A DNA stretch of 34,784 nt from NCBI GenBank assembly GCA_019310125.1, contig JAFDEW010000008.1:1-34784 (forward strand). The letters are read 5' to 3'. The position numbers and the translations under genes are program-made. This document shows, piece by piece, positions 1 through 6,647 of the stretch. The notes beneath the pieces were generated by a model, which had not been told where the DNA came from, did not search any database, and worked only from the letters and a program-made list of their open reading frames with translations. The DNA is from Deltaproteobacteria bacterium (lineage in GTDB: Bacteria; Desulfobacterota; Desulfobacteria; Desulfobacterales; UBA11574). Position 1 is the stretch's first letter. Each line of letters opens with the position of its first letter.

Positions 1-75
1 AGTCTAAATATATGGGTTAATGATGCGATATCTAAGGCACTGAAGGATATCACCCAACAAGGGCATGCACGCTGA
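1..75 (+). CDS. C-terminal tail of a HicB-like antitoxin (partial)
   Basis: Frame 1 is open from the first base to a TGA at 73-75, giving a 24-residue tail that begins SLNIWVNDAISKAL. That segment resembles the C-terminal ribbon-helix-helix part of HicB-family antitoxins, where an S-L-N-x-W/F-hydrophobic helix is typical. The stop lies inside the attC-like site at 52-123, as is usual for the last codons of an integron cassette. Only the tail is visible, so the family assignment is inference from a short motif. If right, the preceding cassette is also a toxin-antitoxin pair. Confidence 0.4.
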   Translation, partial: SLNIWVNDAISKALKDITQQGHAR

Positions 76-123
76 CCCCAAAAGCCTGGCGGCTTTTGGT
101 CCAGGTGATGCCCGGCGTTATAT
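52..123 (+). other. attC recombination site 1
   Basis: The left core ACCCAAC (52-58) fits RYYYAAC, and the right core is GTTATAT (117-123). Between them GGGCAT (61-66) pairs with ATGCCC (108-113), and CCAAAAGCC pairs with GGCTTTTGG around a 4-base loop. This nested imperfect hairpin with unpaired bases is characteristic of attC. It closes the preceding cassette and opens the higBA cassette. Confidence 0.8.
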
Positions 124-129
124 TTTTTA

Positions 130-158
130 TTGACAAACATCTCAATATGAGATAGATT
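130..158 (+). promoter_or_regulatory. higBA cassette promoter with internal palindromic operator
   Basis: TTGACA (130-135), a 17-base spacer and TAGATT (153-158) form a near-consensus sigma-70 promoter. The 15-base palindrome ATCTCAATATGAGAT (139-153) fills the spacer and touches the -10 box. That is the expected place for autorepression by the HigA/HigBA complex. The predicted transcription start, about 7 bases after the -10, falls at or next to the higB ATG at 165. Confidence 0.75.
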
Positions 159-164
159 CCTTTC

Positions 165-452
165 ATGCACATAATCTCCCGAAAGTGCTTACTTGAACTT
201 GCAAAAAAGCATCATGATTATTCTGCCGCGCTTGAATCTTGGTATCGGATCGTTAAACGTACTGATTTCAATTCATTTGACGAACTCCGCCAGACTTTTC
301 CGGGTGCCGATAAAGTCGGCAATTTAACGGTTTTTAATATTGGCGGCAATAAGGCTCGTTTGATTGCAGCCATACACTACAATATTCATCGGGTTTATAT
401 TCGGCATGTTCTTACCCATAAAGAATATGATCGAGGATCTTGGAGGAAATAA
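165..452 (+). CDS. higB: HigB-type mRNA interferase toxin
   Basis: This 95-residue protein matches the HigB_toxin family (RelE/ParE-like fold) over its whole length. The recognisable segments are an initial IISRK, W-Y-x-I-V-K near residue 27, TFPGADKVGN in the middle, then VFNIGGNKARL and a C-terminal VLTHKEYDRGSW. Family members are ribosome-dependent mRNA endonucleases that inhibit growth until neutralised by HigA. The gene comes first, followed by the antitoxin with a one-base overlap, the order typical of higBA. There is no Shine-Dalgarno sequence, and the promoter at 130-158 predicts a start almost at the ATG, so the toxin may be read from a leaderless message. It lies in an integron cassette with its own promoter. 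Confidence 0.9.
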   Translation: MHIISRKCLLELAKKHHDYSAALESWYRIVKRTDFNSFDELRQTFPGADKVGNLTVFNIGGNKARLIAAIHYNIHRVYIRHVLTHKEYDRGSWRK

Positions 453-853
453 TGAATATCCAACTTAAAGAAATTGCGAAAGTTTGGCCAGACATCCAGC
501 CCATATTTTCTGTGCCGCACAATGAAAAAGACTACAATAAATTGGTCAATCTCCTTGATAACCTTATTGATGAAGTGGGCAATAATGAGAACCATCCGTT
601 ATCTTCGCTGATGGAGACGATTGGGAGCCTAATTGAAACATATGAATCCCAATATATTCCCGAATTAGAGGGTAATCCGATGGATACTCTGAATGCTTTG
701 ATGAAAGAACATGGGCTTAAACAATCGGATTTGTCTGAAATCGGGAGCCAGGGGGTAGTATCGGAAATTATATCCGGGAAACGTCAGCTAAATGTGCGTC
801 AAATAAAATTATTATGCAAACGTTTCAAAGTATCTCCAGCAGTCTTTATTTAA
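452..853 (+). CDS. higA: HigA-type HTH antitoxin
   Basis: This 133-residue protein has an acidic N-terminal half and a C-terminal XRE-type helix-turn-helix (about residues 75-133). The recognition region has QSDLSEIGSQGVVSEIISGK. Such proteins neutralise HigB and repress the operon. The chosen ATG at 452 overlaps the toxin stop (TAA 450-452) by one base and follows a strong GGAGG (442-446). A TTG four codons earlier is less likely because it would use the Shine-Dalgarno itself as coding sequence. The strong ribosome site here, against none for the toxin, would favour antitoxin excess. The operator in the promoter is its likely DNA target. Confidence 0.9.
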   Translation: MNIQLKEIAKVWPDIQPIFSVPHNEKDYNKLVNLLDNLIDEVGNNENHPLSSLMETIGSLIETYESQYIPELEGNPMDTLNALMKEHGLKQSDLSEIGSQGVVSEIISGKRQLNVRQIKLLCKRFKVSPAVFI

Positions 854-867
854 ATCAAATTTCAAGA

Positions 868-930
868 ATATAACCTTGCTGCTTCAAGGGACGGCTCGTA
901 CCTCGCCGCCTCTGAGCAGCCCGGTTATGT
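868..930 (+). other. attC recombination site 2
   Basis: The left core ATATAAC (868-874) pairs with the right core GTTATGT (924-930). Inside, GCTGCT pairs with AGCAGC and GGC with GCC, leaving unpaired bases on one arm as in attC sites. It lies 14 bases after the higA stop and 18 bases before the next start codon, marking the cassette boundary. Confidence 0.7.
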
Positions 931-948
931 GTCTTTAGAGGTGGAGCA

Positions 949-1818
949 ATGATTCTTAATAAAAAAACATTAGAAAAACTTAGACAGCTTATAAACGAAG
1001 AAACGGAATATCGTTCCGGTCCTAAGCTTGTACAATTTTTTAATGATTTAGGTTTCAATGATTCTTACGGTCATGCTTTCCCTTCGCGCTGGCTTTATAC
1101 GGATCAAAAATTGGATGAAATAAACGGCGCCCCAGAATTGGAAAAATGCATAAAGAATGTTTTCGCACCAGTCAACTTTCTTGGCCGATATCAAGAGCTT
1201 GATTCATACATAAAAGATTTTAACCAATTATTGGCTTTCGATGGGTGGAAAATTGTTCGAAACGGGTCAGATATAACATTTCAAAAAATGGATAAAGTTG
1301 AAATAGATAGCGACAGTTCTGAAGCTGCTGAAAATGAGTTTCTCAATCGAGAATTCACGAATGTAAATCTACAAGGGCTAGGATTAGAGAGTGTTGTATC
1401 AGATGTGCTGCAATACAGGATCAAAGAGATTGAAAAGTGTTTTTCTTCAAACTCACCGTTAGCAGTAATCCTTCTTGCAGGCAGTACCCTTGAAGGGATA
1501 TTTTTAGGGCTTGCGATTAAATATCCGCGACAATTTAATACAGCAAAATCTTCACCCAAAGATAGCAACGGAAAGGTACGACAGTTTCATGAGTGGAATC
1601 TTAGTGGTTTTATTGATGTAGCGACGGATATTGGCCTTATACAGCATGATACTCAAAAATTTAGTCATTCCTTAAGAGATTTCAGGAACTACATACACCC
1701 TTTTGAACAAATGAGTTCTGGATTTAATCCAAGAGAGCATACAGCTAAGATTTGCTTACAAGTACTTAAAGCAGCAATTTCTGAAATTAATGAAAACCTT
1801 AGTAAAATTGGCACATAA
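949..1818 (+). CDS. Abortive-infection family protein (Abi_C/HEPN-like)
   Basis: This 289-residue soluble protein has two parts. Residues about 1-120 form a conserved N-terminal module (GPKLVQFFNDLGF, PSRWLYTDQKL, INGAPELEKCI) that I associate with Abi-like proteins. Residues about 165-285 resemble the Abi_C / HEPN-like domain: LAGSTLEGIF, then LRDFRNYIHPFEQ. The RNxIHP segment lies in the position of the R-x(n)-H ribonuclease motif of HEPN proteins. The likely role is phage defence by RNA cleavage leading to growth arrest, which is inference. AGGTGG stands about 7 bases before the ATG. The stop (1816-1818) lies inside the next attC, so the gene is a cassette. The system has no visible second component and may act alone. 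Confidence 0.7.
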   Translation: MILNKKTLEKLRQLINEETEYRSGPKLVQFFNDLGFNDSYGHAFPSRWLYTDQKLDEINGAPELEKCIKNVFAPVNFLGRYQELDSYIKDFNQLLAFDGWKIVRNGSDITFQKMDKVEIDSDSSEAAENEFLNREFTNVNLQGLGLESVVSDVLQYRIKEIEKCFSSNSPLAVILLAGSTLEGIFLGLAIKYPRQFNTAKSSPKDSNGKVRQFHEWNLSGFIDVATDIGLIQHDTQKFSHSLRDFRNYIHPFEQMSSGFNPREHTAKICLQVLKAAISEINENLSKIGT

Positions 1819-1871
1819 CAAGTGGCTGTTGGCGGACTCGGTTCCCTCGCCGCAAAGCCGTCGCGTTCAGC
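1813..1871 (+). other. attC recombination site 3 (degenerate)
   Basis: The left core ACATAAC (1813-1819) contains the stop codon of the upstream gene. The right core GTTCAGC (1865-1871) matches only partly. GGCG pairs with CGCC, and outer GGC with GCC, between them. The shape and position fit attC, but the right core is poorer than in the other sites. Confidence 0.6.
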
Positions 1872-1896
1872 ATGCAAAAAAAGGAATCAATCAAAT

Positions 1897-2697
1897 ATGA
1901 AATATGTTCATGGCTATGACCCAAGGGAAAACATTCGTTTACAAGATCAAGCTTCCACCCTTGTTCAATTGCTTCACTCCGACACCATCTATCCAGCCGG
2001 AAGTAAAGTTCTCGAGGCTGGATGCGGTGTTGGCGCACAAACCATAACTTTGGCAAAAAATAGTCCTCATGCCAGCTTCACATCAGTTGATATTTCAGAG
2101 AATTCTATTCGTGAAGCCATGGGAAAAATTAAGGAAGCGGGTTTCTCAAATGTAAGCTTCCAACAAGGCGACATCTTTAAGCTGCCATTTGAACCCGAAT
2201 CTTTTGATCACCTCTTTATTTGTTTCGTGCTTGAACACTTAGCACAGCCTGTGGAGGCAATAAATTGCCTCAAAGATCTTCTTAAAGTCGGTGGCACAAT
2301 TACTGTTATAGAGGGAGATCACGGATCAACTTATTTCTACCCAGACAGCGAGGCAGCGCACAAAGCAATCCAATGTCAAGTCGAACTGCAAAGGCGAGCA
2401 GGAGGCGATGCCAATATTGGCAGGGAGCTTTATCCCATTCTAAAAAAAGCAGGTTTCAGTTCCATCCAAGTATCTCCCCGAATGGTTTATGTTGATTCAA
2501 GCAAGCCACGATTAGTCGAAGGATTCACAAAAAACACTTTTACGGCAATGATTGAGGGTGTTCGCGAATCCTCCATTGAATCTGGGCTAATTAATGGAGA
2601 GAGCTTTGATGAAGGAATCAAAGGCCTTTATAGAACGACCGAAGATGACGGAGTCTTTTGCTACACATTTTTTAAGGCAGTTTCAACAAAAGAATAA
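1897..2697 (+). CDS. Class I SAM-dependent methyltransferase
   Basis: This 266-residue protein has the Rossmann methyltransferase signature. Motif I is VLEAGCGVGAQTITLA (about residues 34-49), followed by an acidic residue after strand 2 (FTSVDIS), then QGDIFKLPF and FDHLFICFVLEHL as motifs II-IV. It looks like a small-molecule methyltransferase of the Methyltransf_11/UbiE-like type; the substrate is unknown. The start at 1897 was chosen because the 25 codons before it would be encoded by the attC site, and AAGGA lies about 13 bases upstream. The stop (2695-2697) overlaps the next attC core. It is the third complete cassette of the array, and its cassette origin means its substrate cannot be inferred from neighbours. 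Confidence 0.8.
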   Translation: MKYVHGYDPRENIRLQDQASTLVQLLHSDTIYPAGSKVLEAGCGVGAQTITLAKNSPHASFTSVDISENSIREAMGKIKEAGFSNVSFQQGDIFKLPFEPESFDHLFICFVLEHLAQPVEAINCLKDLLKVGGTITVIEGDHGSTYFYPDSEAAHKAIQCQVELQRRAGGDANIGRELYPILKKAGFSSIQVSPRMVYVDSSKPRLVEGFTKNTFTAMIEGVRESSIESGLINGESFDEGIKGLYRTTEDDGVFCYTFFKAVSTKE

Positions 2698-2788
2698 CTT
2701 GCCGAACCAGGCGCTTCACTTGACGCCGAGATCGTCTGCGGCGATGGGTAACCTTTTTAGGCGGTGCAAGTGAGCTTGATCGTTATGC
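2692..2788 (+). other. attC recombination site 4 (long)
   Basis: The left core GAATAAC (2692-2698) and right core GTTATGC (2782-2788) flank a 97-base site. GCTTCACTTG (2713-2722) pairs with CAAGTGAGC (2767-2775) with one extrahelical T, followed by GCC/GGC. The long terminal loop resembles the larger attC sites of chromosomal integrons. It closes the methyltransferase cassette. Confidence 0.8.
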
Positions 2789-2854
2789 CCCCATTTTCTT
2801 CTCTATTCATAGTCAGAACAAGTCGTTGAGCCGTTTGAAGAGTCCAATTTTTTT

Positions 2855-3226
2855 TCATGTTGTAAATTCCTTGGCAGGCGATGCGATGCGAAGAGAGATA
2901 GTTTCTCCATCGCCCCATGGCCACCAGGCACCACAAATAAAAACATTTTGGCTCGGATCTGTGGTAAAAAGCAACTGGCCTGACCGAAGGCCACCAAAAT
3001 TCTTGTTGCACATCTGTACAATATCAGGTGCTTCACGGATGTTTAAATTATCCCATACCTTGCTGAAATCGCGTTCCAATATCGCGCGAAATTTATCTGC
3101 ATTATCTGCAGAAAATTCGGCCAGGAAAGCTTCAAAACGGTGGTCCCACTCCCACGAAAAAACTCCCCAGGAAGCGCTTAGCAATTCTCTGGAAACCTTC
3201 TCAAGGTCTGACTTTTTAAGATGCAT
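2855..3226 (-). CDS. Hypothetical protein, antisense to the cassette array
   Basis: This 123-residue acidic protein is rich in Trp and Phe (SASWGVFSWEWDHRFEAFLAEF, here joined across one helix) with no signal peptide or membrane segment. I do not recognise the family. The ATG at 3226 was chosen because AGAGG stands nine bases upstream; an in-frame TTG six codons earlier has no better site. It lies just beyond the fourth attC but on the opposite strand to the cassette genes. Inverted promoterless or promoter-bearing genes do occur in chromosomal integrons. No attC was found on its far side, so it may be the last cassette with a lost attC, or the first gene of the flanking chromosome. Nothing else in the sequence suggests a function. 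Confidence 0.65.
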   Translation of the reverse strand: MHLKKSDLEKVSRELLSASWGVFSWEWDHRFEAFLAEFSADNADKFRAILERDFSKVWDNLNIREAPDIVQMCNKNFGGLRSGQLLFTTDPSQNVFICGAWWPWGDGETISLRIASPAKEFTT

Positions 3227-3244
3227 GACAGTTTTCCTCTTCAA

Positions 3245-3772
3245 AAAGTATCTTTTTTCAAATTGCGCCTTTTTTAATCAAAAGCTCATTCATCCAGAAT
3301 TGAAGTCCATTAAGGAACCTATCCGGAAAAATCCAATAATTCAAATATTCAATTATCAACGGCTCTTAAAATACCCCGATTAACATGGAGGTAGATTTTT
3401 GGATACCTTTTTTATCAATTATATATTCCAAAATCCACCTACAGATTTAGTCTGCCTGTTCTCCAGAGTGAAACCGCGCCGTAGGTTCTTGCCCAGAAGT
3501 TGGCTTTTTCTTCTGCGGGGTACTTATGCCTTGTGCTACATTTCGCAATCATTCAACGTACGATAAGTACGCCTCATGATTACAAAATTTGCGACGCCTT
3601 TTTATCCAGAGAGATTTATTCGGGGGAATTTGAACTTTTTACGAAACCGTATAAATCAGACTTTTTACGAGTTCATCAATCTTAATTTAAAATATTACCA
3701 AATCATCTTCATCTAACGACAAAACAATTTTTATTTGCTATTCTTTATTCGACAAATAACTGCACAATTGTT
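3245..3772. other. Non-coding stretch with hairpins and a dispersed repeat
   Basis: No convincing gene is present. A hairpin is formed by AGGTAGATTTTTGGA (3389-3403) and TCCAAAATCCACCT (3427-3440). A dispersed repeat copy occupies 3531-3599, flanked on the right by GAACTTTTTACGA-type sequence near 3630 and 3660. Short open frames here run through the repeat and lack ribosome sites. Confidence 0.6.
3531..3599 (+). repeat. Dispersed hairpin repeat, copy A
   Basis: This 69-base segment matches 31273-31340 with six differences, including a one-base gap, in the same orientation. It contains internal inverted repeats AATCAT/ATGATT and ACGTAC/GTACG, so it can fold as a stem. It is presumably a member of a genome-wide intergenic repeat family; two copies are visible in this window. 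Confidence 0.85.
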
Positions 3773-4723
3773 ATGAATAAACAGGGCCTCCTCATTGCCT
3801 TTAAAGATGGAATCGGACTCACTAAATCAGAAGCAAAAGCGGCAGTGAATCCATTCTTTAATAAAATGTCCAATGCATTTGCTAATGGTGACAGAGTTAA
3901 AATTCGAGGCTTATGTTCGTTTTATGTCAAGAAATACAAGGTATACACCGGCCGAAATCCGAAAACCGGAGAACAGGTCAAGATAAAGCCGAAGAAGGAG
4001 AAATATATGCAGGAAGGAAATTATAAAAGTGCGTTAATTCTAGGTGTCTGTATTTTATTGGGCCTGGCTTTTTTGGGTTTTTTTTTAGGGTCCAGTGCCA
4101 TTAAGTTTAAGGAGTATGAACGGACAGTAACCGTAAAAGGGCTTTCAGAAAAAGAATATCCTGCTGATGTTGCGTTATGGCCGATCCATTTTTCATCCGC
4201 AAACAATGAGTTAGCCAAGTTGTACGAATCCATTGAAAAAGATACACATGAAATCATTGATTTTTTAAAAGACAATGGATTTGAAAAACAAGAAATAACC
4301 GTATCTCCTCCCGGTATTATCGATAAACTTTCCCAAGGCTATGAAAAATCAAAAATTGAATTTAGATATACCGCCACACAAACCATTACGGTGTATTCGA
4401 AGAAGATTAAAGATGTCAGGGCTACAATGAATAAATTGGCAGCGCTTGGAAAAAAAGGAATTGCCTTTACCGGTGATAGCTACCAAAATTCCACTGAATA
4501 CTTATTCACGAGATTGAATGAAATTAAACCCGTCATGGTGGAGGAGGCCACAACCAAAGCAAGAGAAGTTGCCGAGAAATTCGCAAAGGATTCTAACAGT
4601 AAATTAGGAAAAATAAAAAAGGCAAGACAAGGGCAATTTTCAATTAATAATAGAGACAAAAATAATCCCCACATTAAAAAAATCAGAGTTGTTTCAACTG
4701 TAGAGTACTATCTGTCTGATTAA
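3773..4723 (+). CDS. HU/IHF-like domain in frame with a SIMPL-domain membrane protein
   Basis: The 316-residue frame joins two unrelated parts. Residues 1-75 match the HU/IHF fold (LTKSEAKAAVNPFFNKM, then YTGRNPKTGEQVKIKPKK) but lack the last ~15-20 residues of HU. At residue 79 (position 4007) an internal ATG with AAGGAG six bases upstream starts what looks like a normal SIMPL (DUF541) protein: a membrane anchor at about 85-106, then a long extracytoplasmic domain (TVTVKGLSEKEYPADVA, ITVSPPGI, VEYYLSD). The upstream ATG at 3773 has no Shine-Dalgarno. The simplest reading is an HU gene truncated by recombination and fused in frame upstream of an intact SIMPL gene. The fusion would be topologically sensible, with DNA-binding in the cytoplasm and SIMPL outside. 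SIMPL function is poorly defined. Confidence 0.75.
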   Translation: MNKQGLLIAFKDGIGLTKSEAKAAVNPFFNKMSNAFANGDRVKIRGLCSFYVKKYKVYTGRNPKTGEQVKIKPKKEKYMQEGNYKSALILGVCILLGLAFLGFFLGSSAIKFKEYERTVTVKGLSEKEYPADVALWPIHFSSANNELAKLYESIEKDTHEIIDFLKDNGFEKQEITVSPPGIIDKLSQGYEKSKIEFRYTATQTITVYSKKIKDVRATMNKLAALGKKGIAFTGDSYQNSTEYLFTRLNEIKPVMVEEATTKAREVAEKFAKDSNSKLGKIKKARQGQFSINNRDKNNPHIKKIRVVSTVEYYLSD

Positions 4724-4773
4724 TGGGTATAACAACACAAGAAGCACTTAAACATTCACTTTATTCAGTAGTG

Positions 4774-4915
4774 GAGACCTTTGAAAAACGTTCAATTTTG
4801 TTCAAGGCCAAGGAAGGCGAAAATTTTAACCACAGGAATACATTGAGTATTTTGAGGATTAAAATTTGAGCCTGACACAGGGATTGGGCAAAAGAGGACG
4901 TTTTTCAAAGGTCTC
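4774..4915. mobile_element. MITE-like element, copy 1
   Basis: This 142-base element has perfect 18-base terminal inverted repeats, GAGACCTTTGAAAAACGT (4774-4791) and its complement (4898-4915). It has no coding capacity. Its core 4808-4887 matches, in inverse orientation, the core of the element at 22546-22690 (69 of 80 bases by hand count), whose termini are different. Confidence 0.8.
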
Positions 4916-4944
4916 TAGTGGTTAATTAGTTGGAGGGTACTTAC

Positions 4945-5328
4945 ATGTCATCGAAGAAGACGCGCACAAAGACCCACAAGATGAATCAGATTGTATCCGA
5001 GGCCCGGCAGGACCGGGCGCGTCTGGAGAAGACCTATCGAGAGCGAGCGCTCAAAATGTTTCCGAAACTATGTGCAAGGTGCGGGCGTGAATTCTCAGGC
5101 AAGAAAATTCGTGAGCTCACGGTTCATCATAAGGATCACAACCACGATAACAACCCACCTGACGGCAGCAATTGGGAGTTGTTGTGTATCTACTGTCACG
5201 ACAATGAGCACTCGCGACATGAGGTCGCAGAAGCGTATGGCGAGGCAACGCCGGACCACGAGCGGGAGCCATCCTCTAGCCACAGGCCGTTCGCTGATCT
5301 CGAGGCCTTGCTGAAGAATAAAAAGTAA
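4945..5328 (+). CDS. HNH endonuclease, YajD-like
   Basis: This 127-residue basic protein has a CxxC pair (CARCG, about residue 36), then LTVHHKDHNHDNN with the His-His and Asn of the HNH motif, and CIYCHDNEHS supplying the second CxxC and final His. This is the zinc-ribbon HNH arrangement of the YajD group of small nucleases. Its biological role is unknown. The ATG at 4945 was preferred over a TTG at 4930 because GGAGGG (4932-4937) lies seven bases before it. The gene begins 29 bases after the MITE-like element, so its promoter may lie in or across that element. Its GC-rich codon use differs from the AT-rich genes to its left, hinting at separate origin. Confidence 0.85.
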   Translation: MSSKKTRTKTHKMNQIVSEARQDRARLEKTYRERALKMFPKLCARCGREFSGKKIRELTVHHKDHNHDNNPPDGSNWELLCIYCHDNEHSRHEVAEAYGEATPDHEREPSSSHRPFADLEALLKNKK

Positions 5329-5330
5329 TT

Positions 5331-5463
5331 GAAGCAGGATATTTTAATAATAAACTTAATATTGTGACCGGAATTGACGGAGTTTCAGATTATATTGTCT
5401 CATCCGGCAAGGAATTCTTGTCTTTGGCCGTTCTTATTGAAAACAAAGCAAAATTAAACGCAT
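5331..5463 (+). pseudogene. Short coding-like remnant, unrecognised
   Basis: An open frame without a start reads ...NIVTGIDGVSDYIVSSGKEF... and ends LIENKAKLNA at a TAA near 5463. The pattern weakly recalls the C-terminal end of penicillin-binding-protein-4-type carboxypeptidases (G-x-x-G-V-S-x-Y-x, hydrophobic strand, I-E/N-N). Only about 46 codons remain, so the resemblance is tentative. Confidence 0.2.
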
Positions 5464-5467
5464 AAGA

Positions 5468-5860
5468 TCATTTTGAGTATTTTATTGCCAGCGCTGTGAC
5501 AATTCCCCATGTCATGTTAAAAAAAACAACAAATACAGGTGTGTACATGCCGAGGTCCATGCCAAAATAACCTTTGCCTGCTTTTAGCGGAAACACAACC
5601 AAGAGTTGTACAAGGGTGGGAAAGATGCTGATCAAAGCGCCCTTTGTAATGAGCCTGCTATTTAAAAAGGGAAAAACAAATACCAATCCCCAAAGCCCTC
5701 CACACACGATCCTCGGGTATAACCAGGAAAGCTTCAGGGCCGGCGCAATGGCCACCCCAAATTGTTTTGTGATTCCGTATTCACCAAACGCCCACACCGT
5801 CAGGCTGTTTGCCAGAGCCCCCAGGCATCCGGCCGCAAAGCAGATGAGTAGTTTTTTCAT
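5468..5860 (-). CDS. Small integral membrane protein, unknown function
   Basis: This 130-residue protein has about four hydrophobic segments: residues 4-25, 48-68, 74-95 and 108-126. The N-terminus (MKKLLICFAAGCLGALANSL) looks like an uncleaved first helix. GGGGGAG precedes the ATG at 5860. It is monocistronic, reads away from the pseudogene fragment further right and ends just beyond the remnant at 5331-5463. I do not recognise the family, and neighbours give no functional hint. Confidence 0.7.
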   Translation of the reverse strand: MKKLLICFAAGCLGALANSLTVWAFGEYGITKQFGVAIAPALKLSWLYPRIVCGGLWGLVFVFPFLNSRLITKGALISIFPTLVQLLVVFPLKAGKGYFGMDLGMYTPVFVVFFNMTWGIVTALAIKYSK

Positions 5861-5924
5861 ATCTCCCCCTGATGTTATTGGTTGCCAGGCAATACAGAGA
5901 ACTTATTGCTCTAATTCGCTAATT

Positions 5925-6252
5925 TTATGCCTCTGATTTTCTCCGCTGCCCCATCCGTTTTCCGGACAGGTTTTCATCCTTATGGACGTCGTTGATATAA
6001 ATGCAGTCATCATCCCACAGGGTCGGAAGGTCGGGAAGCTCCAGTCCTGTGGGATGCACCGCACCTCCGCCGACCAGCATGGATCCGCCCCCCCCCTTTG
6101 GCCCGTGCAACAAAATATTCGATCAACTGTTCAGTGACATGTCCTTTAGCATCGACATCGAAATTGATGCTCATTGCGGACATCAGCATTCGGTTTTTTG
6201 CGGTCATGGTTCCGATCCGAACCGGTGAAAACAAATGGCTCAATGGGGTCAT
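5925..6252 (-). pseudogene. Old-yellow-enzyme family oxidoreductase, frameshifted N-terminal fragment
   Basis: A minus-strand start at 6252 with AAGGAAA upstream begins MTPLSHLFSPVRIGTMTAKN, the N-terminus of an FMN-dependent NADH:flavin oxidoreductase (2,4-dienoyl-CoA reductase/OYE family). The frame is right until a run of nine C (6088-6096 on the plus strand), where it shifts. The neighbouring frame then continues MLVGGGAVHPTGLELPDLPT and LWDDDC, as expected for the family. One base fewer in the run would restore the frame. Even so, family-like sequence stops near residue 80 and is replaced by unrelated sequence ending at 5925, whereas full proteins have some 350-650 residues. It is therefore a truncated, non-functional relic. 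Confidence 0.8.
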
Positions 6253-6647
6253 TTTCAGGTTTCCTTTTTGTTTCACATGTTTTTTAAAATCGCATACGGT
6301 TATGGTTTGTGGAACTATAGAAAAATACCGCCGGGGTGTCAATTGGAGGTTCTCCTCCACCGAGGTTCATCGGAATATGGGTTTACAACGGATTAGAATT
6401 ATTTTATAGAAATCCCATCCTATATTAAACCGGCTGGGCCTGGTATTCACCCATACCCAATTCTATATACCTAACCCGGATAAGCCGGAAAAAAACAAAT
6501 AACAAACAAATCACAATGACCGAAATTCAAAATTCTAAACAAGCTTTGGTCTTTGGAATTTGGAATTTAATTGATATTTGGTACTTGAATATTGATTTTT
6601 TGGCATACAACTAAGAAACTAAAAAAAACAGAGAACAAGGTTGGACA
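6253..6647. other. Intergenic stretch with AT-rich dispersed-repeat-like sequence
   Basis: No gene is supported. The segment 6500-6600 holds AT-rich, partly self-complementary sequence (GGAATTTGGAATTTAATTG and similar) of the kind scattered between genes in large deltaproteobacterial genomes. A promoter for the gene at 6648 should lie here, but I see no clear consensus. Confidence 0.4.

Larger units (their letters stand above)
1..2788 (+). mobile_element. Integron gene-cassette array (no integrase in window)
   Basis: Four attC-like inverted-repeat sites separate short, same-strand, single-function units: a HicB-like tail, higBA, an abi-like gene and a methyltransferase gene. Stop codons of three units fall inside the following attC core, and intergenic space is otherwise minimal. 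This is the layout of integron cassettes. Toxin-antitoxin and phage-defence genes are typical cargo of sedentary chromosomal integrons. No integrase or attI is visible, so the array may continue upstream or be a CALIN (a cluster of attC sites lacking an integrase). Confidence 0.75.

Noticed and set aside
2826-3383. Plus-strand frame of 185 codons opposite the 2855-3226 gene
   Set aside because: The minus-strand gene has a better start and ribosome site and more protein-like composition. The plus frame runs into repeat sequence at its end.
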